Source: Rhodopirellula bahusiensis (GTDB lineage Bacteria; Planctomycetota; Planctomycetia; Pirellulales; Pirellulaceae). Taken from it: a stretch of DNA of 64,000 nucleotides. The translations under genes and the position numbers were made by a program. Shown here in pieces: positions 33,339 to 43,900 of the stretch; position 1 is the first letter of the stretch; each line of letters begins with the position of its first letter. The notes under the pieces are model-generated. The model ran no database searches and was not told where the DNA came from. It was given only the letters and a program-made list of their open reading frames with translations. The stretch lies in contig NZ_NIZW01000002.1 of the NCBI RefSeq assembly GCF_002727185.1, positions 496,001 through 560,000 of the forward strand, in the 5' to 3' direction.

Positions 33339-35242
33339 CTGATCACAAACACCCCCTGTTGGCTGGCTTGCCGGATGCAACGCCGCTCGCCAATTGGTCC
33401 AGCACTGAACTGAACAACGCGGCCGTCGAAATTCGCGACGTTCTGTGCAATTTGCTCGCGACCCGAACCGCCCACTTCGCGTCCAACTTGGGCGTGGTGG
33501 AACTCTGCCTCGCGCTGCACAGTGAGTTTGATTTCCGAACGGATCGATTGATTTGGGACACCGGTCACCAGGTCTACCCGCACAAATTGGTCACCGGCCG
33601 CTACGACCGATTTGAAACCATCCGCACGGCCGGCGGATTGATGGGTTATCCCAACCCGCTTGAGAGCGTTTATGACTTGTTCATGACCGGTCATGCCGGT
33701 TGCAGTGTCAGCACCGCGGTTGGACTGCGCAGTGGCGACATCTTGATGAACCAGGAAGAACGCCGGACCGTGGCGGTCATCGGTGACGGTGCGTTCCCCT
33801 GCGGAGTCGTCTTTGAGGCACTCAACAATGCTGGTGAACTCGGCGACGATCTGACGATCGTTTTGAACGACAACAAAATGTCGATCTGCCATCGAACCGG
33901 CTCGGTTGCTCAGTACTTGGATCGTCTTCGTGGCAATCCGTTTTACACGGGACTGAAACACGAGGTCACGAAGTTGCTCGACCGAGTGCCGATGTTTGGC
34001 GACCCGGCCGAGCGACTGCTGGCTCAAATGAAGGAAGGTGTCAAAGCGGGACTGCTGGGCGGAATGCTGTTTGAAGAGCTCGGCATTCGTTACATCGGTC
34101 CGATCGATGGGCACGACATTCCTTTGATGCAAAAGTACTTGCGGCTCTGCAAGGAAACTCCCGGCCCAGTCTTGTTGCATGTGGTGACTGAGAAAGGTCA
34201 CGGGTACAAACCAGCCGCCGAAGACCCGGTGTTCTTCCACACGCCGCCGGCTTTTGAAGATCGAGGCGGGACCCCGGTCACTCGCGGCAGCGACGGTCGT
34301 CCGCCGTACACCACACACGCTCGCGACGCGATCGGCGAAGCGATGAACCGCGATTCGCGAGTCACGGTCATCACCGCTGCGATGTGCCAAGGCAACAAGC
34401 TCGAACCCGTTCGCGAAAAATTCGCGGATCGGTTCTTTGACGTTGGAATCTGCGAGTCACACGCGGTCGCTTTTGCCGCCGGGCAATGCAAAACCGGCAT
34501 GCGTCCGATCGTGGACATCTACAGCACGTTCCTGCAGCGCAGCTACGATCAAATCTTCCAAGAAGTCGCTCTGCAAGACTTGCCGGTCGTCTTCATGATG
34601 GACCGCGCCGGGCTGACCGCGCCCGATGGGCCGACTCACCACGGCGTGTACGACATTGGCTACATGCGTTTGTTCCCCAACTTGGTTTTGATGGCTCCGG
34701 GGTATGCCCAAGAGCTTTCGATGATGTTGGACAAGGCGTTGACGCTCGATCATCCGTCGGGAATTCGGTACCCCAAAGCTTCGGCGTTGGATGCGACTCA
34801 CACGCCCGCACCCATCGAAATCGGCAAAGCGGAATGGATTCGCGAAGGTGCCGATGGAACGATCGTGGCCTACGGAGCGATGCTGGAACAAGCGATTGCC
34901 GCGGCGGAGCAACTCGAAGGCGAACTGGAAATCGGAGTCGTCAACGCTCGCTTCGTCAAACCAATCGATTCCGAGATGGTTCACAAGACGCTGAGTGATG
35001 GCCGTTTTGTCGTGACGCTTGAAGAAGGCACTCGTGTCGGCGGCTTTGGTTCAGCATTCCTCGAATCAGCGGTCGATCAACGGTTGGACACGCGAGCCGT
35101 TCATCGGTTGGCGTTGCCGGATGAGTTCGTCTTGCACGGTGATCGTTCGCAGTTGCTGGGCGAATCGTCGTTGTCTGCGAAGAAGGTTGTTGAAGTGTGC
35201 CGCGAAGCGGCTTCTGAGGTCGGTTCACAGGTTGGTGTTTGA
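33335..35242 (+). CDS. dxs: 1-deoxy-D-xylulose-5-phosphate synthase
   Basis: 635 residues, the usual length. The thiamine-diphosphate motif GDGAFPCGVVFEALNNAGEL...VLNDN starts near residue 150, and the N-terminal DTGHQVYPHKLVTGRYDRF and TGHAGCSVSTAVGLRSG are typical. FMMDRAGLTAPDGPTHHGVY and VVTLEEGTRVGGFG mark the later domains. It joins pyruvate and glyceraldehyde 3-phosphate in the first step of the MEP isoprenoid pathway. It feeds ispA in the same operon; ispG for a late step lies at 47.4 kb. TTG start at 33335, overlapping ispA by four bases. Confidence 0.95.
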   Translation: MTDHKHPLLAGLPDATPLANWSSTELNNAAVEIRDVLCNLLATRTAHFASNLGVVELCLALHSEFDFRTDRLIWDTGHQVYPHKLVTGRYDRFETIRTAGGLMGYPNPLESVYDLFMTGHAGCSVSTAVGLRSGDILMNQEERRTVAVIGDGAFPCGVVFEALNNAGELGDDLTIVLNDNKMSICHRTGSVAQYLDRLRGNPFYTGLKHEVTKLLDRVPMFGDPAERLLAQMKEGVKAGLLGGMLFEELGIRYIGPIDGHDIPLMQKYLRLCKETPGPVLLHVVTEKGHGYKPAAEDPVFFHTPPAFEDRGGTPVTRGSDGRPPYTTHARDAIGEAMNRDSRVTVITAAMCQGNKLEPVREKFADRFFDVGICESHAVAFAAGQCKTGMRPIVDIYSTFLQRSYDQIFQEVALQDLPVVFMMDRAGLTAPDGPTHHGVYDIGYMRLFPNLVLMAPGYAQELSMMLDKALTLDHPSGIRYPKASALDATHTPAPIEIGKAEWIREGADGTIVAYGAMLEQAIAAAEQLEGELEIGVVNARFVKPIDSEMVHKTLSDGRFVVTLEEGTRVGGFGSAFLESAVDQRLDTRAVHRLALPDEFVLHGDRSQLLGESSLSAKKVVEVCREAASEVGSQVGV

Positions 35243-36132
35243 TGTCATCTTCCGGCGGAGAGGCTCCTGATTGGTGCGGTTGCGATCGCCCTCCACGGAT
35301 CGTGGTTTTGGGGGCTCCTGACAAAAGCAATGTGTCCTCCGCTTGGAAGCGTCTTCGTCCAACGATTCAGTCGCACGCCGAGATCGTCGCAGCGGACTTC
35401 GAGTTCACCTATGACTTCTCGGATGAAGACGTCGATTTGGTGATCGTCATCGGTGGAGACGGTTCGATTCTTCAATCGGCGCGGCAAATGGGCGGCAACC
35501 AAACGCCGGTGTTGGGGATCAATTGCGGGCGTCTTGGATTCTTGGCCGCACTTTCGCCCGAAGATTTCTTGGACGCTTGGCCCAAGGTCTGCCTGGGGGA
35601 TTTTTCGATCATCCGACACCTGATGTTGGAGGTCCAGCTGATCCGAAACGACGAAGTGATCGCCCAGTCGATGGCGCTGAACGAGGCAGCCATTTTGAAC
35701 GGCCCGCCTTTCGCGATTCTTGACATCGATCTCTATGCTGACGGTGAGCTGGCGACCCAGTACCGATGCGACGGTCTGATTGTGGCCACGCCGGTCGGAT
35801 CCACGGCCCATAATTTGTCGGCTGGCGGGCCGATTTTGAGGCGGCAACTGCAAGCGATCGTGATCTCGCCGATCAGCCCGCACACGCTGACCTATCGGCC
35901 GTTGGTGGATTCAGCCGACACGCGGTTGGAATTGGCAGTGACCGAACCCAACGAATCGACCAGCATCGTGGTTGATGGGCGAATCCTGGGGCAATTGAAA
36001 TCCGGCGATCGCGTCCGTGTGCACCGAGCTCCCGTGGCCTTTGAGATGCTGCGAGTTCCCGGACAGAACGATTACCGAACCTTGCGTGAAAAGTTGGGTT
36101 GGTCGGGCAGGTTGGCGTTGCGTCAGCTTTGA
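35242..36132 (+). CDS. nadK: NAD kinase
   Basis: The GGDGS motif (near residue 73) in LVIVIGGDGSILQSARQM is the NAD-kinase signature; NCGRLGFLAAL, NEAAILNG, CDGLIVATPVGSTAHNLSAG and the late IVVDGR complete the pattern. It phosphorylates NAD to NADP, supplying NADPH for biosynthesis, including isoprenoids. ATG at 35242 overlaps the dxs stop by one base; a TTG one codon earlier is unlikely. Co-transcribed with dxs and probably with the pseudouridine synthase gene after it. Confidence 0.92.
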   Translation: MSSSGGEAPDWCGCDRPPRIVVLGAPDKSNVSSAWKRLRPTIQSHAEIVAADFEFTYDFSDEDVDLVIVIGGDGSILQSARQMGGNQTPVLGINCGRLGFLAALSPEDFLDAWPKVCLGDFSIIRHLMLEVQLIRNDEVIAQSMALNEAAILNGPPFAILDIDLYADGELATQYRCDGLIVATPVGSTAHNLSAGGPILRRQLQAIVISPISPHTLTYRPLVDSADTRLELAVTEPNESTSIVVDGRILGQLKSGDRVRVHRAPVAFEMLRVPGQNDYRTLREKLGWSGRLALRQL

Positions 36133-36152
36133 TCGGTGATCAAGATTCTTCG

Positions 36153-36797
36153 ATGATCGAAATTCTTTGGCAGTGCCATTCCTGCGTCGTCGTCAACAAA
36201 CCGGTGGGGCTCCCGACCACTTCTCCTCAAGGCATCGACGGGCTCGAGTCTTGTTTGCGGAAGCAGCTTGCGGAGGCTGGCAGTCCAGCCAGCTACTTGA
36301 CCGCCGTGCACCGACTGGATCGCCCTGTGTCAGGGCTGGTGTTGATTGCTCTTCGAAAGAAGGCCGCACGTCTTCTCAGCGAGCAATTTCGATTGCGTCA
36401 CGTGCAGAAGAAATACATCGCGGTTGTTCAAGGACAAGCCCTGGAGGCTTGCAAGCAGGAGCCTTGGCAGGACACCATCGCCAAGCTGGCCGATGAAGCT
36501 CGTGTGGAGATCGTCGGTTCCGATTCGGCGGACGGACGGGCCGCGGAAACGCGAGTGAGCTTCCTGGATTATGACTCGGCCACCGACTCTTCGCGAATCG
36601 AGTTGCGGCCGGTCACCGGGCGAATGCATCAATTGCGAATCCAAGCTGCTCTTCGCGGGCACCCGATCATGGGCGACCCACTGTACGGGAACGCGGAGGA
36701 CGAATCGGCGTTGAAACTCGTCGCGGCGAAGCTGTCGTTCCGAGATCCCACTAACGGACGAGCGGTCGAAGTCTCGCTCCCGAAGTTGCCGTTCTAG
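36153..36797 (+). CDS. RluA-family pseudouridine synthase
   Basis: 215 residues from the ATG at 36153. VVVNKPVGLPT, HRLDRPVSGLVLIAL with the catalytic Asp near residue 53, RHVQKKYIAVVQG and ELRPVTGRMHQLRIQAALRG plus HPIMGDPLYG are the family motifs. It isomerises uridine to pseudouridine in rRNA or tRNA; the target cannot be told because no S4 or other RNA-binding domain is present. It begins 20 bases after nadK and ends the operon. Confidence 0.88.
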   Translation: MIEILWQCHSCVVVNKPVGLPTTSPQGIDGLESCLRKQLAEAGSPASYLTAVHRLDRPVSGLVLIALRKKAARLLSEQFRLRHVQKKYIAVVQGQALEACKQEPWQDTIAKLADEARVEIVGSDSADGRAAETRVSFLDYDSATDSSRIELRPVTGRMHQLRIQAALRGHPIMGDPLYGNAEDESALKLVAAKLSFRDPTNGRAVEVSLPKLPF

Positions 36798-36822
36798 GCA
36801 GTCGGTCCAACATAGGTATTGC

Positions 36823-36949
36823 GTAGGCCAGGTTGTACCTGACATGGTCACCGGCCGAATGTTTCGCCATTTCGGTGGCATTCAAAAACGGGAATTCGCC
36901 TCGCTTTGTTCCAAAGCATCGGCTTGGTGTCAGGTGGAACCTGACCTAC
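36823..36949. repeat. REPIN-like pair of GTAG hairpins
   Basis: GTAG (36823-36826) with CCAGGT...ACCTGAC, and at the far end TCAGGT...ACCTGAC followed by CTAC (36946-36949), in inverted orientation 127 bases overall. It lies between the convergent ends of the pseudouridine synthase and LRR genes. Confidence 0.55.
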
Positions 36950-36963
36950 GAGTGATTGAGGGG

Positions 36964-38820
36964 CTACTCGGGGATGTTCAGCGGGTTGAGCTGGCAATTT
37001 GGTTTGGCTTGGCGGAAGCGTTGCAAACCTTGATCGGTGATCTTGGTCCGCTGGACATCGAGCGTTTTCAGCTGTCGCAGAGCCGCCAGCGTCGCGATTG
37101 AATCGTCTGTCAGTCGGGTGCCAGTCAACCACAGCGTCGACACAGTTGGCGGGATCGATGCCAATGCGGAATCGTCGATCGCGGTGTAGCTGAGATCGAG
37201 TTCTCGCAGTTGGCTCGCACCGCGGAAAAGATTGGCGATTTGGTTTGTGACACCGGTGGCTTCCAAGCTCAATTGATCGAGTTGGTTGGTGTCTGAAATC
37301 AGTCTTCGGACGTCGGCGTCGTTGATTGGCAGACGCGAAAGATCGCACCAGGTCAGGCCGCGGATCGGTTTTTGATGGGACAGGCCTTCGCTTGTGATTT
37401 CGCATCCTGCCAGACACAAAGTCGACAGATCGCCCACAATCGGGTTTCGCTTGATGTGAGCGTCGTCGACTCGTAGCGATCGCAGGATCTCGGCCGGGTT
37501 CACATCCAAGTCGATCTCAATTGACGTTCGATCGTCTGCGTTTCTAGTGGGTGAATACAGGGCGACCAATCGTTTGAGTAGAGCACGCCGCGGTCCAGGC
37601 CCGGCTGAGTCCATCAGAAAGTGTGTTCGCAGGCTGGCTTGCGAATACCAGCGTGCCAAATCGGGTTTCGATTGAACGCTATCGCGGGTGCCCTGCAGTT
37701 CTTGCTGCGACGCGACGGGGACACCGCCAATCAAGGCTTGGTAGCGAGCGAGTTGCAATCTCGGTGATTCCCAACCACCAACGTAGGCCAGCGATTGTTC
37801 GTAACGCAGTGATTCGAAGTATCCCGCGATGCCTTCGATCAACCAGAAGTCGTTTGTCGTTGCGGTCGCAAATGTCTGCCCACGTGTCGGTCGACGTCGC
37901 GAGGCATTCGCGGACGCCTCGGTGAAGAGTTGATGGCAAACCTCGTGATGCAAACTGGAAAGATCTTGCTGGGGAAAGAAGAACGACAATCGCAGCGTGT
38001 CGCTGTAGAACCCCGTTGAAGCAGCGACAGCATTCGTGTCCGTGTTGCGAAAGGCGGATGCGATCGTGCTTCGGTAGTTTGCAGCGTCCGGCAACAATAC
38101 CACTCGGTGCCGTTGGCCATGTTTGATTCGAGCTGGCGACGAGAGCGAATTCAGATGATCGACGACCGACGTGGTTTGCCGGTCCCAGTCCTTGGTGAGC
38201 AACGCAATCTGATCTCGCCCGGACCAAATTGGGAAAAACACTTGAGTCCAAACCCAGTACTCTCGCTCGAGAGCCTCGGCCACTCGCCGCGAATCGGCGT
38301 CGTCTGCTTGGCTGAGAATTTCGAAGTGATCGGTTTGCCAAACGCGAAAGGAACCTGGCCGCCAGTGCAGTTCGCTTGGGGCGACTCGTCCGCGACGCTG
38401 CGTGACCAGCACGTCCGCATCGGAAGGCAAGCCGAACAAAGTTCGCAGCTCGGTCAGGCTTGGGTTCGTGTGGTGGGCTCGCCACAGTTCAGTGTAGGCC
38501 GACCAAATCTCATCGGCCGCGTTGGGCGACTCGGCTCGTGCGGCAACGTCGGCAGTCAGTGCGGCAGGCTCACCATCGGGATCTGCATTCTTCGCCAAGG
38601 GAGGCGGATCCGCAGCGGTTGGCAGTGGAATGAACGCGGTCACGCGATCGGCATTCGCCTCATCCGGTGACCTTATGGATGTTGTTTCTGCAGCCGAATC
38701 GTCGCCACATGTGGTTTTGGGTGACGCCAAAATTGTCAAAAGCGTCACGATGATCAGGTATAGTGGTGCCCTCGCGGATTTGATCGCGACCCCCTTCCCC
38801 ACCTTGCTCTCTCCCAACAT
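36964..38820 (-). CDS. Secreted HExxH protein with leucine-rich repeats
   Basis: Start uncertain: ATG 38820 or 38832, or GTG 38802 behind a GGGAG site; the frame runs to 38967. A signal segment (APLYLIIVTLLTILASP) precedes a Pro/Ala-rich linker. LHHEVCHQLF is an HExxH zinc-peptidase motif, followed about 35-40 residues later by FWLIEGIAGYFESLRYE, whose Glu suits the third zinc ligand of a gluzincin. The C-terminal third holds leucine-rich repeats (LTWCDLSRLPINDADVRRLI, LRELDLSYTAIDDSALASIP, LKTLDVQRTKITDQGLQRFR). A secreted zinc peptidase with a protein-binding LRR part is an inference. Divergent from the sulfatase gene, with overlapping or nearly overlapping starts. Confidence 0.7.
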   Translation of the reverse strand: MLGESKVGKGVAIKSARAPLYLIIVTLLTILASPKTTCGDDSAAETTSIRSPDEANADRVTAFIPLPTAADPPPLAKNADPDGEPAALTADVAARAESPNAADEIWSAYTELWRAHHTNPSLTELRTLFGLPSDADVLVTQRRGRVAPSELHWRPGSFRVWQTDHFEILSQADDADSRRVAEALEREYWVWTQVFFPIWSGRDQIALLTKDWDRQTTSVVDHLNSLSSPARIKHGQRHRVVLLPDAANYRSTIASAFRNTDTNAVAASTGFYSDTLRLSFFFPQQDLSSLHHEVCHQLFTEASANASRRRPTRGQTFATATTNDFWLIEGIAGYFESLRYEQSLAYVGGWESPRLQLARYQALIGGVPVASQQELQGTRDSVQSKPDLARWYSQASLRTHFLMDSAGPGPRRALLKRLVALYSPTRNADDRTSIEIDLDVNPAEILRSLRVDDAHIKRNPIVGDLSTLCLAGCEITSEGLSHQKPIRGLTWCDLSRLPINDADVRRLISDTNQLDQLSLEATGVTNQIANLFRGASQLRELDLSYTAIDDSALASIPPTVSTLWLTGTRLTDDSIATLAALRQLKTLDVQRTKITDQGLQRFRQAKPNCQLNPLNIPE

Positions 38821-38830
38821 CTCTTTCCAC

Positions 38831-40378
38831 ATGAAAATTCTTTGGACCCAAGTGGCTCGTCGTGCGTTCGCAGCGACGATGGCCGCCGTTTGTTTGTTTG
38901 CATCGATGTCGCTGCAAGCGGCTGAACGAAATGTCTTGTTCATTATCACGGACGATGAAAGTCCCACGCTGGGTTGCTATGGCGATACCGCGGCAGTGAC
39001 TCCCGCGATCGATGCCGTTGCCGCTGACGGCATGGTGTTTCGAAACGCGTTTGCCACGACGGCATCGTGCAGTGCCAGCCGAAGTGTGGTGATGAGTGGT
39101 TTGCACAACCATCGTAACGGACAGTTCGGACATCAACATCATTATCACAAGTTTGCATCGTTCAATGACGTTGCGGGTTTGGCTTTGCCGCGTGTGATGG
39201 CAAACACGGGCTATCGCACCGGGCACATTGGGAAATACCACGTCGCCCCTGAGTCGGTTTACCACTACGAAACCTACCTGAAAGCCAATTCCCGCAGTGC
39301 GGTCGAGATGGCGGATACAGCGAAGGATTTTCTAACAAACCAGGAAGACGATCGTCCGTTCTTTTTGTATTTCGCGACTTCTGACCCTCACCGTGGTGGT
39401 GGCGTCGACAAGACCTCCGAGTTGGAACTGAAGCCAGACCTGTTTGGCAACAAACGTCGTCGTGGTGCTTATCCGGGCGTTGAAGAGGTCTTCTTCGATC
39501 CGAAGGACGTGATCGTTCCTGCGTTCTTACCCGATACCTCGGAGACGCGAGCGGAGTTGGCTCAGTACTATCAGTCTTGTGCCCGGATCGACCAAGGTGT
39601 CGCTCGTCTGGTTGAGATTCTGAAGGAAGCCGACCTCTACGATAAAACCATGATCGTTTTCACAAGCGATCACGGGATGGCGTTCGCTGGCGGCAAAACG
39701 ACTGTCTACGAAGGCGGATTGCGAGTTCCGATGGTCGTTCGCGATCCGTATCAGGAAAGCCGCGGCGTCGAGAGCGAAGCGATGATCAGTCACATCGACA
39801 TCACGCCGACGATTCTCGATTTCGCGGGTGGCTTGGACCGCGAAGCCAACGCCCCCAAGGGATTGGTCCCCGCGAAGAAGCTTCGCAATCAGATGGGGGT
39901 TTCGCCGATGGACAATCACAACGGGAACAAGCCGCTGGATCAGTACCATGGTCGAAGCTGGATGGATGTGCTGGCCGATCCTGCGAAATCGCATCACGAA
40001 GAGATCTTCGCTTCGCACACGTTCCACGAAATTCAAATGTACTATCCAATGCGAGTCATTCGTGACGGCAAATACAAGCTGATTTGGAACATCGCACACG
40101 CTCTGGACTACCCGTTCGCCAGCGACTTGTGGGCAGCCAGTTCGTGGCAGGCCCAGTTGGCCAAGGGTTTGGACGCACCGTACGGTCAGCAAACCGTTGG
40201 CAAGTACATCCACCGTCCTGAGTTCGAGCTCTTCGACATCGAAGCCGACCCGAACGAGTCGACGAACTTGGCAACCAGCAGCAGCCACACGGATGTCTTG
40301 GAAGCCTACCAGGCCAAACTCAAGAAGATGCAAAAGAAGTACGACGATCCCTGGATCATGAAATGGGATTACGAGTGA
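38831..40378 (+). CDS. Type I sulfatase
   Basis: 515 residues from the ATG at 38831. The signal peptide ends near residue 31 (SLQAAERN). NVLFIITDDESPTLGCYGD supplies metal-binding Asp, and TTASCSASRS is the sulfatase signature, with C80 as the residue converted to formylglycine. VFTSDHGMAFAGGKTTVYEG and ISHIDITPTILDFAG complete the fold. It hydrolyses sulfate esters, probably on algal polysaccharides, in the periplasm or outside; the substrate is unknown. Marine planctomycetes carry many such genes. The start codon CATG is shared with a possible start of the divergent gene. Confidence 0.9.
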   Translation: MKILWTQVARRAFAATMAAVCLFASMSLQAAERNVLFIITDDESPTLGCYGDTAAVTPAIDAVAADGMVFRNAFATTASCSASRSVVMSGLHNHRNGQFGHQHHYHKFASFNDVAGLALPRVMANTGYRTGHIGKYHVAPESVYHYETYLKANSRSAVEMADTAKDFLTNQEDDRPFFLYFATSDPHRGGGVDKTSELELKPDLFGNKRRRGAYPGVEEVFFDPKDVIVPAFLPDTSETRAELAQYYQSCARIDQGVARLVEILKEADLYDKTMIVFTSDHGMAFAGGKTTVYEGGLRVPMVVRDPYQESRGVESEAMISHIDITPTILDFAGGLDREANAPKGLVPAKKLRNQMGVSPMDNHNGNKPLDQYHGRSWMDVLADPAKSHHEEIFASHTFHEIQMYYPMRVIRDGKYKLIWNIAHALDYPFASDLWAASSWQAQLAKGLDAPYGQQTVGKYIHRPEFELFDIEADPNESTNLATSSSHTDVLEAYQAKLKKMQKKYDDPWIMKWDYE

Positions 40379-40902
40379 TCCAATGGCCGCTCGATCGCAG
40401 TGCCCGTCAGCCATGGGCGGTCGCATCTCAAAATTTCCGTGAGCCTCAGCGATCCTAAGTTTAAGATGCCGGTTTTCGCTGCTGGCTCTTCGGCAATCAA
40501 TCGCAGAGCAAGTTTCAGACGCTCTGGTTGTGACATTGCCCGGCTCGATTGCTACTCGTGGAACTTGAGAGCCTGCATGATGCAGGCCCAACGCCGCCCG
40601 GCAACCAACCAGCAACGGGCCGTGATCCGGGTGTGCCAGAGCATCCGCTGATTCCGCTGGCTTGGTTCGGTGGTCTTCCTCTCAGACTCCAGTCACAAAT
40701 GGCGAATATGCTTCGGATTCATCCGCCGGATTGTATTCCGGCGTCGGCCACCGGTGCACGCTGGAGAAGGGCCGAGGTTCTAACCACACATAGGGTTGCT
40801 AGACTCGAATCTGCTGAGGCGAGCGGCAACTCGGCATCAGAGTTAGCAGATCGTATCGGATTGTTCTTTGTTCTCGCATGAGCGCAGTCAGGCGACAACT
40901 CG
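40379..40902. other. Gap between sulfatase and TIR-TPR genes
   Basis: Both flanking genes converge on it. It holds one short hairpin, GCCTGCAT/ATGCAGGC (about 40570-40586), which may end transcripts, and a sequence near 40800-40820 weakly resembling a tRNA 3' end. No gene is supported. Confidence 0.45.
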
Positions 40903-43900
40903 CTAGTCATCCGCAAACTGAGCGACCAGTTCCTCAGTCATCTCGAGGAATTTCACTGGATCATTGTTGAGAGGGATTAGCTTTTCAGCCTTACGCAGCG
41001 GGTCCATCAGCGTTGAAGTTGCGTCGTTAGCCTCTCCGAATTCCTGCGTCAACCAATTTTCAAGTCGCTTCGCCAATGACCGAAGTTGCTGCAGCGACGG
41101 GGACGTCTCTCGAAATGTCAATTTAACAGAAACATGTGAGAGCACCTTGGCGAGGTTCTCCGCACAATCGTCTTCAGAGACGGCTGCGACAAAAGCCCCC
41201 ACGTAAGCTTGTAGAGCGTTAAACCGTGAATCTGAATCCCCGTCCCAGTTGTAGTCAAACAACGTTATGTAAAGATCAACGAGTCGCTCGGTTGGGCCGT
41301 GGTTCTCCAAATGTTCTTGGGCAGAATCGAATAATTCCTCTGCTCGCTTCTCCGACTTTCGACGTAGCAGCACCTTGAACAGTTGCAGAAGGGCGATGCC
41401 TCGATCTTCTTCGGAAAGATTTCCTTTCAGCATTTCGTCAAGTTCACGAATCGACCTCTTGGGAATACTGTGTCGCTGCTCGAAGTCGGCATATTTTGAG
41501 CGGCAGTACGCGAGCTCATCTTCGTCACCGACATTTTCAGCTCCTTGAATAGCAATTTGCCAATGTTTTCGTGCATCATCCGATCTGCCAGTCTCCTCGC
41601 ATAGAGAGGCGAGTGTAGAGTGAAAGTCCGGCACCGAAAACGGATCATCTACCAGCTCAATATTCTTGGCGAGAACTCGATGCGCTTCGGCCGTATCGCC
41701 GAGTACACGAAGCAAACGGGCGAGGTTGAACGCTATCTGGGGTTTCCGTTCGTCCTCGTCGTATTCGTCACATTCCGCAAGTGCCTTTTGATACTGCTTC
41801 TTGGCTGTTTTCTTTCTGCCACGTATCCACGACAGATTTGCAATAGCCTCGCAAGCCCGAAGGTACTCATTCCACCACTCCACCGACCGCGATCGATCAC
41901 GGCACAATCTGTATAGCTTGGATGCTTCATCGAAATTGCCAGATTTTTCGAGCGTCAACGCGTGCCCGTGTTCAATCTGAATTTCCGAGAATTCGTCCCC
42001 CGAATCAGCAGCAACTTTGCGTGCCTTCTTGAACACTCTGATTGCAGCTGTTGTATCGCCGAGGCGGCGATGACTTTCTGCCAGATTGTGGAGAGAGTTG
42101 ACGACCAGCCAATTCAGCTTGCACTTGCGTGCCTCTTCTGCAACGAGCGTGTGAAGTGGCAACGCCTCCTCGTTTCGGTCGAGATCCTGTAGGCAAACGC
42201 CCTTCTGATCGATTGCTGCCAGCTCCTTTTCGATATTGCCGTGTTGTTTCGCGACCGCAGCAATCACGTCCAATGTGCGAATGGCCTCATCGAACTCGAA
42301 ATTGAAATCCCAAGACAACGTGTAAAGAAACTCGTACGCTCTGAGTAATTCATCAATCGCATCTGGCTCTCCCTTGCAACATGCAATGCACTTGCGAAGC
42401 GCATCAACGGCACCGCCAATATCTTCTGGTGCCAATATCTGAGCAAGCTCAATCCAAAGTGCAGCTGTGGCTGCATGGTTCTTTCGGCGAGCCTCCTGTC
42501 GAATCAGTTCACTAAACGTCTTTGGATCTACAGCAACAAAATCGCCGTTGTCGATGGGGCGACTTCTGTCTACCAGCCCCCGGACCAACCAATGAGTTGC
42601 TTTCTCCTTTCGTGCCAGCCTTGTCAAGGATCGGAAATGTTGCGAGCCACCATCTTGATCACCAAGTCGCGTCTTACACGCCCACAAACCGTGATGAGCT
42701 ACCATCACGTACTCAAACATCTCAGCATCCTGCGCCAACTTCAACAGATCTTCCATGTAAGTCAGTGCCTTAGCCAATTTTCCCATTGCGTAGTGGACGC
42801 GGGAAACACCTTCTGTTCCACGAACTCGTAGCTCATCAAATCCTTCAGCGCCTGCCAGCCTTGCGGACTTTTTGAATACACGAAGCGACTCTCTTCTTTT
42901 ACCCGCCGCGAAGAGTGTGTTTGCCTTATTGTTCAGTAGTACTGTTTCTAAATGGACGAGTTGAAACTCCTTTGCCAACACCTCGGCTTCGTCAAATTTC
43001 CGGAACGCCGAATCAAAGTCTTCCAGCTCCGCGTAGGCCTGAGCCAAGACCTGTGTCGAGACTGCGATGCCTACCATGTCCTTGCACTTCTTCTTCAATT
43101 CAATTGATTCACGCAGCAACTCAATGCCAGCCTCAGGATCGCGTTCAACTTCAATTTGTCCCAAATTACCGATTGCGTGGGACTCAAGCATTGTCAGTTC
43201 GTATTTCCTGGCGTGTTTCCGTGCTCGCTCGTAGAAATCAACCGCTGCCTCAATGTCACCCTGATTGTGGTAGTTTGTCCCAGTATTCAGTAACGCAATA
43301 TTGTAGCACTCTCGATCTTTCAAACGTGCCGCTACGCTTTTAAGCTTGTCAAATTGAGTTCGTGCTTCATCAAACCGTTTTGACGCCGACAGGCAATGTC
43401 CGAATGCTCGAAAGAACTCAAGTCGTACTTCGGGTGACAGTTTCCGTAGCAATGTAGGGTCACTGTTCAAGGAATCCAAGATCGTAGTGCATAGAGGCAA
43501 CCAGTGGTCCGACTCCGTCGCAAACGCGACGTCAATAACCAACAGCACTGCATCCTCAAGGCGCTTTTGCCTAAAGTAAATGAGAGATAAAAACAGAGCA
43601 CAGTCGATGTGATCGTGTAACTCTTCTAATCGGTCCTGCCATCGAGATTCCAAGTCGGGAAGCTCATCAGCGAAACTCTTCTCAACGTTCTTCACGCAAT
43701 CGATGAGAATATCATTGGTGATCAACTCAAGGCGCTTGAGGTGACGTAAATGCTCGGGCCAGGCAATGTCCGGAAAGAATCCGCGAAGGTGCCTGTCCGT
43801 CATAGGAATGGGAGACGCAACAATTATTGCAAGAGCCTCGCGCGCCGGTGCAGACAAGACAGTAGGGTGTTTGACTTTGTTGTGAGTGCGCTTTGCCCTT

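Noticed and set aside
40795-40825. Possible tRNA-derived attachment site on the far side of the TIR gene
   Set aside because: TGCTAGACTCGAATC resembles the 3' part of tRNA-Lys (TGCTGGGACTCGAACCC) but matches only about 15 bases with gaps; too weak to call.
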